The position numbers were made by a program, and so were the translations under genes. Below the pieces are notes generated by a model. It was not told where the DNA came from, ran no database searches, and was given only the letters and a program-made list of their open reading frames with translations. Shown in pieces: positions 1 through 7,544 of a stretch of 44,324 nt of DNA (positions are counted from its first letter, which is position 1; each line of letters starts with the position of its first letter). Source of the DNA: Nitrosopumilus sp. b1 (GTDB taxonomy: Archaea; Thermoproteota; Nitrososphaeria; Nitrososphaerales; Nitrosopumilaceae); contig NZ_MU078749.1 in the NCBI RefSeq assembly GCF_014078545.1, positions 1 to 44,324 of the forward strand. The letters are read 5' to 3'.

Positions 1-1370
1 AACTGTACTTGTTGTGCCATCTCAGTTCCATATGCTGCAGTTGCGATTAAGCATCCACCGCCTTTGGTTGTCTTTGTATCTAATGTTACCTTACAAACAC
101 CGTCTACTAGTTTAGTTCCGGTACCACATAAACCGGATTGGGGTTCAGGTAATCCGACAGCTTCGTAGATAGTCATATCTGGGTAATTAGTTTCAAACCA
201 AGCTTTATAGCTTGGCTCGTTGTTGTATCTATCCACATAGTATTGTGGATCTTTTTTTGGATCAACAAATTTTGCTAATTCTTTTTCAGGTGGAGGATTT
301 GGTAATCCGACAGCTTCGTAGATTGTCATATCTGGGTAATTAGTTTCAAACCAAGCTTTATAGCTTGGCTCGTTGTTGTATCTATCCACATAGTATTGTG
401 GATCTTTTTTTGGATCAACAAATTTTGCTATTCCATCATATTTGGTAGGTGAAGGTTCTGATTTTGGTTCGGATTTGGGCTCTGGTTCTGGCTCCGGTGG
501 CATGGGAATAGATTTTGGTTCGGGAATTCCCGTTGCTTCGTATATTGTAATTCCAGGAAAATATTGGTTAAACCATTCTCTGTAACTAGGACTTGTGTTA
601 TACTGTTCTAAGTGATATTGTGCATTTTGAGTAGAAGTAATGTATTGTTGAAAATCTGCAATTGGATCAGGCTCGGGCTCTGGTGGAGGTGGAGGCGGGG
701 GAGTTTGCTGCTCAGTTACTTCCCTGACTTCAATTGTTACAGTGGTTTTATCCTGTTGTAATCCATCAGAGACCACAATGTCAAATGTATATGTTCCAGG
801 ACCTTGTGATTCTGTAGGAGTCCAAGAAAATTTTCCGGTTGTGGATTCAATTGTTGCTCCAGTTGGCGGATTGTTTGCTAATTCAAAAGTTACATTACTT
901 ATTGGTTTTACAAGTGTGGCAGTAAAGGAGACTAGAGTTTTTTCATCTACAGTTTTTTTACTAATAGAATTTAGTTTTAGTGCTTCCTCAAGAACCGTGA
1001 TATTTGGATCTTCTCTGTTTAATTTAATGACAAGCGCGTTCTCTTTTCCTTGTGAGTTTAGTTCATAGACGTAAACAGTGTAAATTCCCTCGCCATTTGG
1101 ATGAATAAGAATGTCAGTAGCTCTAACAGAAAGATCAAAGGAGCCAGAATCATTTGCAGTATTAGTTTTTACAATTATTTTATTATCAACAGGACTGTAG
1201 ATTTCAAGTACTATAAGATCCCCTCCACTTGCTGTTCCTGAAAAAATTATATCGTTTCCTGCCTGATAGGAGTCATCATCAGTTTCAACCGAAGATACGT
1301 CTGCATATGCATTCTGAAATAGAATAATACTAAACGAGAGCATAAAAAGCAAGAGTATTCTGTTGTTCAT
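1..1370 (-). CDS. Secreted repeat protein, C-terminus cut by window edge
   Basis: A 456-codon partial gene read from ATG at 1370 and still open at base 1. Residues 1-23 form a signal peptide ending NAYA. An Ig/cadherin-like segment lies near residues 150-210, followed by a Pro/Glu-rich linker. A repeat rich in aromatic and acidic residues (YNNEPSYKAWFETNYPDMTI type) occurs as two near-identical 51-residue units (about 314-408) and one diverged unit (about 241-283). Close to the window edge is GGGCLIATAAYGTEMA, a CFI-box-like motif common near the C-terminus of archaeal surface proteins. Role unknown; probably exported and cell-envelope associated. The signal peptide and repeats are seen directly; surface location is inferred. 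Confidence 0.85.
   Translation of the reverse strand, partial: MNNRILLLFMLSFSIILFQNAYADVSSVETDDDSYQAGNDIIFSGTASGGDLIVLEIYSPVDNKIIVKTNTANDSGSFDLSVRATDILIHPNGEGIYTVYVYELNSQGKENALVIKLNREDPNITVLEEALKLNSISKKTVDEKTLVSFTATLVKPISNVTFELANNPPTGATIESTTGKFSWTPTESQGPGTYTFDIVVSDGLQQDKTTVTIEVREVTEQQTPPPPPPPEPEPDPIADFQQYITSTQNAQYHLEQYNTSPSYREWFNQYFPGITIYEATGIPEPKSIPMPPEPEPEPKSEPKSEPSPTKYDGIAKFVDPKKDPQYYVDRYNNEPSYKAWFETNYPDMTIYEAVGLPNPPPEKELAKFVDPKKDPQYYVDRYNNEPSYKAWFETNYPDMTIYEAVGLPEPQSGLCGTGTKLVDGVCKVTLDTKTTKGGGCLIATAAYGTEMAQQVQ
148..431 (-). repeat. Two-copy 153-bp tandem repeat inside the secreted protein gene
   Basis: Bases 148-278 and 301-431 are identical over about 131 bp except for one difference (gatagtc against gattgtc), with a 153-bp period, i.e. 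51 codons in frame. A third, diverged copy lies around 523-650. The near identity points to a recent in-frame duplication. Confidence 0.93.
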
Positions 1371-1532
1371 GATTAGATGAAGGGTATTTTCTAATTAAAA
1401 ACCGCGTATAATTTCTACTAAGCCATGAGTTAAGATAGTGTGCCCATCAGGTAGGCGATTAAAACTGATCCCAGAGTTAAAAATTTCAGACATTCTTGGT
1501 AAAAGACAAATGTAATGATTTGTGGATGAAAA

Positions 1533-1604
1533 ATGCCATATGAAGAAGACAAATTACAAGGATTTGAAGAAGAGGAAAATCTAAACAAATCAAAAAAAAG
1601 TTAA
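1533..1604 (+). CDS. Possible 23-residue microprotein
   Basis: ATG at 1533 opens a short frame rich in Glu and Lys (starts MPYEEDKLQGFEEEE, ends NKSKKS, stop TAA). It is the only frame of note in the gap between the divergent neighbours. No motif is recognised and no clear promoter or ribosome binding site was seen, so it may be chance. Confidence 0.15.
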   Translation: MPYEEDKLQGFEEEENLNKSKKS

Positions 1605-1647
1605 TTTTTTCCAAAGCAATATTAGATTGAACAAAGATGAATCCTAG

Positions 1648-1842
1648 ATGAAATGGTTATTGTGGACGGGAATAGCCTTTGTTGTTGGTGGTTTTACAAG
1701 TTTAGCAATTACATTAGGGGCTACTGGTCAGCTTCACTTTCTTGAGGATCTTACATCATACAGTACTGGATGGATGATTATCGGAGTTGTACTGATAATC
1801 TTTGGTTACTTACAAAAATCAAAAAAATCTTTTCAGAGCTGA
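1648..1842 (+). CDS. Small two-helix membrane protein
   Basis: A 64-residue protein with two hydrophobic helices (about residues 3-25 and 41-56) joined by a short polar loop and ending in a Lys/Ser-rich tail. The family is not recognised. Its last 10 bases overlap tail to tail with the 3' end of the opposite-strand gene at 1833-2189. It is most likely an inner-membrane microprotein with the basic tail in the cytoplasm (inferred from the positive charge). Confidence 0.6.
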   Translation: MKWLLWTGIAFVVGGFTSLAITLGATGQLHFLEDLTSYSTGWMIIGVVLIIFGYLQKSKKSFQS

Positions 1843-2189
1843 TTTAATCGTTTAAAGTCCAGAAAATCTGATTTTGCCTGTAGATATGCAGAGTATGCTG
1901 CGTCTTCAGCGGCATCTGCTGCATCAAGTGCAGCCTTGTTTGTATCAGTTGGATTCTGTTTGTATGTGTCTCTTGCTGAATCCTTTGTATCTTTAGCTGC
2001 ATCCCAAGCAGATCTAGCTGAAGCTAAAGTTGCCTTTGCTTTATCATATTCTTCTTGAATTTTTTCTGTCTGTTCTTCTGCCTGCTCTCTAGCAGTACTG
2101 CCAGCTGCATATGCAAATGGAATCATTTGTGTGAAAAGAATAACACTTGCAAAGATGGCAATTGAATACAGATGAAATTTTCTTCCCAA
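1833..2189 (-). CDS. Secreted alanine-rich coiled-coil protein
   Basis: A 118-residue protein from a TTG start. Residues 1-29 are a signal peptide ending AYA-A. The rest is a highly charged Ala/Asp/Lys/Glu helix with heptad-like spacing (AREQAEEQTEKIQEEYDKAK and ADAAEDAAYSAYLQAKSDF), predicted to be one long coiled coil. Such small exported coiled coils are frequent in marine ammonia-oxidising archaea but have no assigned function. It could act in the pseudo-periplasm or at the S-layer (inference). Confidence 0.7.
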   Translation of the reverse strand: MGRKFHLYSIAIFASVILFTQMIPFAYAAGSTAREQAEEQTEKIQEEYDKAKATLASARSAWDAAKDTKDSARDTYKQNPTDTNKAALDAADAAEDAAYSAYLQAKSDFLDFKRLNQL

Positions 2190-2274
2190 CCTAATGCTAT
2201 TTTAAAGTGTGAATAGTATAGAAATTTCCAATTTTTGTTTGTATATTATAAACAGAGGAATTCACCCTACGGGT

Positions 2275-2805
2275 CTAAGGCTTGCTTATCTCTTTTTGAA
2301 AATAGACAAACGTTTCATCATCAAAAACACACATTTCAAAAAGATTCAATGGTGAATCATTATTTCCTTTAATGAAATTTTTAATTGCTTCAACAATGAT
2401 ATAGGCACATCTGTCTTTTGGAAAACCGAATATTCCTGAGCTTATGGCAGGAATGGAAATGCTTGAAAAATTCTTTTCAGAAGCTAGTTTTAGTGCACTA
2501 TGAACAGCCATTCTTAATTTAGAATCTTCATCACCCTCTCCCATCTTTGGGCCCACAGTGTGAATGACTGCATAACATGGAAGATCTCCAGATGTAGTAA
2601 TGGCAGATGTGCCCACAGGGACAAAACCAATCTTGTTGCTCTCCTCTTGAATTATTTTTCCACCTTTGGCGACAATTGCTTTTGCAACACCTCCACCATG
2701 CTTTAGTAAAGAATTTGCAGGGTTTACAATCACGTCAACATTTCTAGTTGTAATATCGTCGTTTATCAAACGAAGGGTTTTTTGAGAAATTATTCGCTCA
2801 ATCAA
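2275..2805 (-). CDS. Macro-domain (ADP-ribose binding/hydrolase) protein
   Basis: A single macro domain fills the 176 residues (TTG start). The N-terminal strand-turn reads GDITxxxVDVIVNPANS-like (here DDITTRNVDVIVNPANSLL), followed by the GGGVAKAI loop, and the second phosphate loop is SSGIFGFP. These bind ADP-ribose and O-acetyl-ADP-ribose in the YmdB/MacroD-type family, which removes ADP-ribose from proteins or deacetylates O-acetyl-ADP-ribose. The conserved Asn of NPAN and the GG loop are present, so activity is plausible. The substrate here is unknown. It is divergent from the 2846 gene with a 40-bp gap, so the two may share a promoter region. Confidence 0.93.
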   Translation of the reverse strand: MIERIISQKTLRLINDDITTRNVDVIVNPANSLLKHGGGVAKAIVAKGGKIIQEESNKIGFVPVGTSAITTSGDLPCYAVIHTVGPKMGEGDEDSKLRMAVHSALKLASEKNFSSISIPAISSGIFGFPKDRCAYIIVEAIKNFIKGNNDSPLNLFEMCVFDDETFVYFQKEISKP

Positions 2806-2845
2806 GGCTTGTAATTTTATATTTGCATAATTTTACAGTTTTTTT

Positions 2846-3148
2846 ATGGGAAAATGGGCTGACTATCTAATTTCTGCTGTAAAGTATGACACAAAAAATA
2901 GAATCATTCAGGTAAGGCAGCATCAGGATTTTGGAGAAAAGATTGATGAGGGGGAGATTATTGATAGAGACACCCTAACTTCAAATCTAAAACATGGAAA
3001 AACCTACATGACTGTTTTTAGCTCAAATAACAACTGGAAGCCTGGAGATTATGTTAGAATTGTAAAAATGTCTGGGAGTTATTCGATTAGAACAGATAGC
3101 AACAAAGTAGAGCATGATAACCTAAAATTTGTCTTGGAGTTAGAATGA
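2846..3148 (+). CDS. DUF3892-like small protein
   Basis: A 100-residue soluble protein predicted to be mainly beta. The pattern 'AVKYD..NRIIQVR....GE......I.RD.L...L..G.TYMTV' resembles the DUF3892 family, whose function is unknown. The stop overlaps the start of the next tiny zinc-ribbon gene by ATGA, so the two are probably translationally coupled. The family call is by eye and moderate. Confidence 0.6.
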   Translation: MGKWADYLISAVKYDTKNRIIQVRQHQDFGEKIDEGEIIDRDTLTSNLKHGKTYMTVFSSNNNWKPGDYVRIVKMSGSYSIRTDSNKVEHDNLKFVLELE

Positions 3149-3246
3149 ACTTAAAGTGCAAAAAATGCAATGTTGACCTTAGCAAGCAAATCATATGTGC
3201 TGGGATGCTTTGTGTAAAATGCTACGATGAAAGCAGTTCAAATTAG
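3145..3246 (+). CDS. 33-residue zinc-ribbon microprotein
   Basis: ATG at 3145 overlaps the preceding stop (ATGA). The product has CKKC near residue 5 and CVKC near residue 24, with an extra Cys between, i.e. a minimal four-Cys zinc ribbon (MNLKCKKCNVDL start). The coupling to the upstream frame and two well-spaced CxxC knuckles argue that it is real. It may be a partner or DNA/RNA-binding appendage of the upstream protein (inference). Confidence 0.6.
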   Translation: MNLKCKKCNVDLSKQIICAGMLCVKCYDESSSN

Positions 3247-3266
3247 ACATTACATAATTTTTTGAT

Positions 3267-3316
3267 AATTGGAACTTAAGACCAGCAACGGCAGTAAGCT
3301 GGTGAGAGCTCCAATT
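3267..3316. other. Compact stem-loop with internal loop between convergent genes
   Basis: AATTGGA (3267-3273) pairs with TCCAATT (3310-3316), and ACCAGC (3281-3286) pairs with GCTGGT (3298-3303) around an 11-base loop, leaving a purine-rich internal loop. It lies in the gap between two converging genes and is not T-rich on either side, so it is not an obvious terminator. A small RNA is possible, but no family is recognised. Confidence 0.35.
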
Positions 3317-3398
3317 GTCTTTACTTTGTGATTTTAGTATATAGGGCGTACTGATAATTTCTACGAAAGTACTTTAATTGAATTTTACAATGAAACCT

Positions 3399-4727
3399 TT
3401 ACAGATAATCTTTGAGGGAGATTTTATCTGCTTTAGGAATTTTTGCTAACTCAAATCCTTCTGGTCTTTTTGATAATGGTCGTGTAGCATCGATTCCCAT
3501 CTTTGCAGTCTTCAAATTCTTTTGATCACTAGAGGGGTCAAGGCTAGAGCCTCGTACTTTTTTTATTATAACTAGATCTTTATCGGCTTGAAATCGAGTA
3601 GCCATTGCATACTCAACGGCATCTGATGAATTTGGATCAATATCAGAATCAACTATTGTCACCTGTTTTAGAGATCGATGAGCCTCAAAGGTCTTGTGGA
3701 TAATTTTTTTGGGATTAGATTCTTTTTTCTTTTTGATTTGAACTACTGCGTGAAGCCAATTGCATCCTCCATTTGTCATGGAAACTTTTTGAGTTTCAGG
3801 GAATGTTTTCTTAAGAACCCCGTTAAGTTTTGATTCAATTGGCATTCCCATGAGTAGGCGGTGTTCTGCAAATCCTGAAAGAATATCATGGAAAATTGGG
3901 TTATCCCTATAATACATTGATTCTAGTTCAAAGACAGGTTGGTTTCTTTTGTGATCATATGTTTGAAGCATCTCAACCATCCATTCAGGATGGGTTTTAT
4001 CCCTGAGTATTTTGCCTTCCAAAACAATTTCTGCTCCAGATGGAACATTTAGACCAGAGAAAGGACACGTAGCTAAAACAAGCTTTCCTCCAAGGATGGA
4101 ATTTGCTATGTTCAGTTCATCTTTTCCCCATTCTTCCTGATATGCCCCTGCAATTGAGATTGCTGGATGAACGCCTATAGTTATGGCTACCTTGAGGTCT
4201 TCTCCATGTTCTTTTGCATCAGTAAAACATCTGTGAAGGTGTCTTCCTTCAACCATCCTTACAGAAAGATGATTTTTGTCAATTGGCATAAGCCTATGAA
4301 ATGATGAATTTTGTTTTCCAGTCTCAGGATTTTTGACGTAAATTATTGATGATGTGATAAAAGGTCCGGACTCTTTTTCAAAATGAGTTACAATTGGAAG
4401 TGAAGAAATAGTGTTTGATTTGTTTTCCATAAATATACCAAGTTTCGTGATTTTGGGTTTTTTGGAATGGGAAATCGCATGAATGATTTTTTTATGTATG
4501 TCGTCCTCTTTTGATCCTACGGATTGTGCAAATCGCTTTCGTGTCCCCACTAAATTCGAGACGAGTCTAAATGGGCTTTCCTTGATATTCTCAAATAACA
4601 GGGCATCATTACCGTCTGCTTTTGCAGTAAGTGCCGCAATTTCATATTTTGTAGAAACCTTCTTTTTTATGGTTCTTAGCTCATGATTTTTTTTGATTTG
4701 AGAAATATAGGTTCGTAAATCAGACAT
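3399..4727 (-). CDS. UbiD-family prenylated-FMN decarboxylase
   Basis: The 442 residues match UbiD length and layout. There is an N-terminal alpha/beta domain (LLFENIKES..RLVSNLVGTR), a central split-barrel prFMN domain (RLMPID.NHLSVRMVEGRHLHR and VAITIGVHPAISIAG) and a C-terminal helical domain (ITKxV-type VTIVDSDIDP..VEYAMATRFQADKDLVII). The usual EGPFGxxTGYY loop reads PEWMVEMLQTYD, keeping two acidic residues but losing the Gly-rich part. In many archaea a UbiD homologue decarboxylates trans-anhydromevalonate phosphate in the archaeal mevalonate pathway. That is the likeliest role here, but the aconitase-like partner (AcnX) is not in the window. It overlaps the upstream chaperone-like gene by 8 bp. 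Confidence 0.88.
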   Translation of the reverse strand: MSDLRTYISQIKKNHELRTIKKKVSTKYEIAALTAKADGNDALLFENIKESPFRLVSNLVGTRKRFAQSVGSKEDDIHKKIIHAISHSKKPKITKLGIFMENKSNTISSLPIVTHFEKESGPFITSSIIYVKNPETGKQNSSFHRLMPIDKNHLSVRMVEGRHLHRCFTDAKEHGEDLKVAITIGVHPAISIAGAYQEEWGKDELNIANSILGGKLVLATCPFSGLNVPSGAEIVLEGKILRDKTHPEWMVEMLQTYDHKRNQPVFELESMYYRDNPIFHDILSGFAEHRLLMGMPIESKLNGVLKKTFPETQKVSMTNGGCNWLHAVVQIKKKKESNPKKIIHKTFEAHRSLKQVTIVDSDIDPNSSDAVEYAMATRFQADKDLVIIKKVRGSSLDPSSDQKNLKTAKMGIDATRPLSKRPEGFELAKIPKADKISLKDYL

Positions 4728-5061
4728 TTCTTATCATCTCTGTTATCTCACTCATTAGGGTTTTTGCAGAATTGGGATCTAGTTCGCTTTGTAAAAATGC
4801 AGAAACTATGGCAATTCCTCTCATTGTGGTACTAATTCTTTCAGCAGTTAATTTAAGAAAAAGAGATTCAGTTTTTGATGGAATAACCGTTGTAGTAACT
4901 GGAGTTGGGCCGGTTGCTAATGAAACGACCATTGAACCGAGTTTTTCGGCACCTTCGGTGACGGAAACGAAATTACCATTTTCGAATTTTAGTACTTGCA
5001 CTAAAAACTGACGCCCATCAACATCAAGGGTTTTTTTACAAAAACCGGATGAGGTTGTCAA
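4720..5061 (-). CDS. Proteasome-assembly-chaperone (PAC3-like) candidate
   Basis: A 113-residue protein from a TTG start. By eye its strand/helix order matches eukaryotic PAC3/PSMG3: an N-terminal beta hairpin (FLVQVLKFENGNFVSVTEG), then KLGSMVVSL (PAC3 has KMGTLVSL), a VTTTVIP..TESLFLKLTAERIS strand-helix, and a terminal IAIVSAFLQ strand plus amphipathic helix. PAC3 helps assemble 20S proteasome alpha rings. The start lies just upstream of, and the end overlaps, the UbiD gene. No proteasome gene is nearby, so the assignment rests only on the resemblance and should be treated as a candidate. Confidence 0.5.
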   Translation of the reverse strand: MTTSSGFCKKTLDVDGRQFLVQVLKFENGNFVSVTEGAEKLGSMVVSLATGPTPVTTTVIPSKTESLFLKLTAERISTTMRGIAIVSAFLQSELDPNSAKTLMSEITEMIRNV

Positions 5062-5078
5062 TAAGGTTGGATCTAATC

Positions 5079-5321
5079 TTATGCTTTTATTGCTATTGCT
5101 TCAGCTTCTTTGGAGTCGGCTTCTACTCTTGCTCGTAGTTTTGCCTTGTACTTCAAATTGCGTGGTTTTGTTCTCAGTCTGTATCCACAGCATGGACACC
5201 AGAGTCCCTCCCACTTGATGAAGATTTCACAAATTTGACATCTTCTTTGTCCAGACGCATATCTGCCAGTTCCGACAGGCTTTTGTGCCTTGTATCTTAC
5301 GCAAATTCCTTTACATGTCAT
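5079..5321 (-). CDS. Zinc-ribbon protein with basic C-terminal helix
   Basis: An 80-residue protein. CxxxC at residues 3-7, then CQIC near 29 and CPCC near 43-46, form a zinc-binding knuckle pair. The following segment (YRLRTKPRNLKYKAKLRARV) is strongly basic and helical, typical of nucleic-acid binding. It looks like a lineage-conserved archaeal protein without assigned function. It lies 17 bp upstream of the PAC3-like gene on the same strand and is likely in one transcript with it. Confidence 0.75.
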   Translation of the reverse strand: MTCKGICVRYKAQKPVGTGRYASGQRRCQICEIFIKWEGLWCPCCGYRLRTKPRNLKYKAKLRARVEADSKEAEAIAIKA

Positions 5322-5581
5322 TGTTGCTCACTTTGTATAGATTTCGTTTGTATATAAGGATGGATCGAGAATTTTTACAAAAATATCACAATTTTTTTGA
5401 AAATATTTAGTTGATCGATTAGAAAGAAATTATTTGTTTCATGAAAAAGCAATAAAAGATGTATAAATATCTATAGCTCTTTTAAAATTCGTTTTTCTTG
5501 AATTTCTAACATTGGGTATTTACTTTGTTTTAAAGATTTTTCATCTTTTCTCAAAGAAAACAAGAAACATTTCGATTTCCA

Positions 5582-6244
5582 TTAACCAGTAATTGAGAGA
5601 GGTAAAACAAAATGTCTGTAGCCTTCTCTTTGTGTGATGTATTTTGCTGAAAGCCTATCACGCTTTCCTCTTTGATTGTAATTTTTTATCTTCAAGCTGG
5701 TTCTCTGTTCATCAACGAACTCTAGCTCAAAGGAAGAACAAAATTTTAGATTGAGAATTTTGCTAATTTTTTTTGCAATCTCCATGTTTCCATTTCCAAT
5801 CTTTACAACCTTACGCTTGGCACGTAATCCTGCTAAAATCGAAATAATATGATCAACTAGATTTTCAACTGAAGAGTGTAAAGAGCTCTCAATCTCTTTT
5901 CCAAAATAGTACACGGACAGGCCTATTCTACTTCCGGGATCAACTCCAATAATTAATTCCTCGTTTTCAAATCCCGAATCCATAACGCGTAAGATCATTC
6001 CACGCATTACAGTAGGAGGTTTGTCTAAGATCTCCTCATGAAAAATTGGTTTTTTAGTAATTTTTGGAGATTCATTTCTTGTAGTCATAATGAGATTACC
6101 CTCGTAAGAGTCAATTTCATCTGGCAGGATGGAATCAAATTTCAGATTAAGATTTTGTAATGATTGTACGAATTTGTAATAAGGTCTTCCATACGTTGTA
6201 GCAATACCAATTCTAGTATGTTCTAACGGGTCGATAACAATCAT
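5582..6244 (-). CDS. Archaeal protein with RuvC/RNase H-like fold
   Basis: The family name is not recognised. The 220-residue protein has an N-terminal half with short beta-alpha segments and a central motif LIIGVDPGSRIGLSVYYFG (about residues 95-113), the signature first strand of RuvC/RNase H-like nucleases with a metal-binding Asp. Further acidic residues follow (ENLVDHIISIL, ELEFVDEQRTS). The C-terminus has RGKRDRLSAKYITQREG, like the last helix of RuvC-type domains in which an Asp completes the site. A structure-selective nuclease or a non-catalytic relative is inferred. It is 21 bp downstream of the coiled-coil stalk gene. Confidence 0.6.
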   Translation of the reverse strand: MIVIDPLEHTRIGIATTYGRPYYKFVQSLQNLNLKFDSILPDEIDSYEGNLIMTTRNESPKITKKPIFHEEILDKPPTVMRGMILRVMDSGFENEELIIGVDPGSRIGLSVYYFGKEIESSLHSSVENLVDHIISILAGLRAKRKVVKIGNGNMEIAKKISKILNLKFCSSFELEFVDEQRTSLKIKNYNQRGKRDRLSAKYITQREGYRHFVLPLSITG

Positions 6245-6265
6245 GAGAATTTCTTTGATTTAGGT

Positions 6266-6601
6266 CTATGCCTTCAAAACTGTTGACACGATGTGTTTGA
6301 CGGCTTGGTCAAAATTTGCATCGATTTGAGCCTGAATTTCTCCAATTTTCTTCTCGCTGTTTTGGGAGATTTTTGCAGATTCTGCATTGGCCTTTTCTTT
6401 TGCTTTGTTAATAATAGATTCTGCATCTGTTGTAGCCATTTCTCTAACGCTTATCAATAATTTGTCAATTTCAGTTTGAGATTTTAGATTAAGGTTCTTT
6501 TTCATATCGGCTACTTTGGCATTAAGGGAATCAAGGTCATTTTCCAATGAGGATAGTGCTTTAACAATTCCAGTAACTTTGGATTCTGCTACGTTACTCA
6601 T
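6266..6601 (-). CDS. Coiled-coil protein resembling A-type ATPase subunit H/G
   Basis: A 111-residue, almost wholly helical protein with a long charged stretch (AESIINKAKEKANAESAKI) of the kind found in peripheral-stalk subunits H/G of archaeal A-type ATP synthases, and a C-terminal amphipathic end. Length and composition fit subunit H (about 100-110 residues). No other ATPase subunit is encoded in this window, so an unrelated coiled-coil scaffold cannot be excluded. It sits downstream of NAC on the same strand. Confidence 0.5.
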   Translation of the reverse strand: MSNVAESKVTGIVKALSSLENDLDSLNAKVADMKKNLNLKSQTEIDKLLISVREMATTDAESIINKAKEKANAESAKISQNSEKKIGEIQAQIDANFDQAVKHIVSTVLKA

Positions 6602-6636
6602 TTAAGAAAAATCTCCATAATCCATACTTAAATCAT

Positions 6637-6978
6637 TCAATTTGTGGTCAAGAGCAGGATTGCCCTTGCTAGATCGCCATTTGCCTCTGCCAACGCGTTT
6701 TTAGCCTTTTCCTCATCAACTCCTGCCTGGGCACAGACTAGCTCAATATCCTCCTCAGAGAAGATTGGGACTTCAAGCTCCTTTTCCTCATAGCCATCTG
6801 CAGTAATTGTAAAGATAGAGTTGTCCTTTGCTTTCATTTCTGTAACTTGGGGTTTTGATAAGATAATCTCTTTTTTGTCAGTCTTTATGATAACTTCCTG
6901 GACATTTGGGATCTCTTGCATGTCAAGACCCATCTTGTCCATCATTCTTCGCATTTGGCGATTGCCTCCGCGCATCAT
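6637..6978 (-). CDS. nac: Nascent polypeptide-associated complex protein (NAC)
   Basis: A 113-residue archaeal NAC homodimer subunit. The N-terminal basic segment RGGNRQMRRMM is the ribosome-contact region. The NAC beta-barrel runs through about residues 20-75 (VQEVIIKTDKKEIILSKPQV). The C-terminal UBA domain is IELVCAQAGVDEEKAKNAL..NGDLARAILLL. It binds ribosomes and shields emerging chains. Two adjacent ATGs (6978, 6975) are possible starts; the first overlaps the stop of the PUA gene as ATGA, so the pair is coupled. Confidence 0.97.
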   Translation of the reverse strand: MMRGGNRQMRRMMDKMGLDMQEIPNVQEVIIKTDKKEIILSKPQVTEMKAKDNSIFTITADGYEEKELEVPIFSEEDIELVCAQAGVDEEKAKNALAEANGDLARAILLLTTN

Positions 6979-7451
6979 GGTGTTTTAACTCCAGTTTCAT
7001 TGTTTTTTAAACTATCTCTAACTTTAACTGCGACTCCCCTTTTCATAAACGGAATAACATCAGAAGATAAAACCGCTTTGCCAACTGCAATGACCTTATT
7101 TTTGTAAACAATAGCAGTATCTGACGATATATGCACATTTTTCCCACATCTTGTTACATGTTTACAAAAGACTGATTTTCCATCCTCAATGAAGGGTCTT
7201 GATTCTTCATCTACTTCTATACAGTTTTCTGCGAATTTTTTACTCTTCAAAAGAATTTGAGCAAAATACGTAGTTATTGCAAGCCCCCCATCAATTCGTA
7301 ATGTACACAGTAATTTTTCTTCATGAAATACACTCTTGATTCTTCCATTTTTTTTAGAATAAGTTATCTCAAGTTTCTTTGGTAGTTGTCTAGAGACACC
7401 AGTGCCAAATAATGCATCAATGGTACATTTGAGCTTGTAAACGGAATCCAT
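6975..7451 (-). CDS. PUA-domain RNA-binding protein
   Basis: A 158-residue protein whose C-terminal 75 residues form a PUA domain: SRPFIEDGKSVFCKHVT (strand and conserved Gly), DTAIVYKNKVIAVGKAVLSS and KRGVAVKVRDSL. The N-terminal half is a small alpha/beta pre-PUA domain. PUA domains bind RNA in tRNA- and rRNA-modifying enzymes, but no catalytic domain is present here, so it is a stand-alone binder. The pairing with NAC is common in archaea and suggests a ribosome-associated role (inference). Confidence 0.9.
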   Translation of the reverse strand: MDSVYKLKCTIDALFGTGVSRQLPKKLEITYSKKNGRIKSVFHEEKLLCTLRIDGGLAITTYFAQILLKSKKFAENCIEVDEESRPFIEDGKSVFCKHVTRCGKNVHISSDTAIVYKNKVIAVGKAVLSSDVIPFMKRGVAVKVRDSLKNNETGVKTP

Positions 7452-7544
7452 CTGAGAATATTGAAAATTACTCTTAATATTAGTTCAATGGCAGACTATA
7501 TTCTTTGAATAAAACTATATAGATAGTTGATTTAACCATATTTT

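Noticed and set aside
742-1068. Open frame on the plus strand opposite the secreted protein gene
   Set aside because: It is antisense to a long minus-strand frame with a signal peptide and clear repeats, and has no family features.
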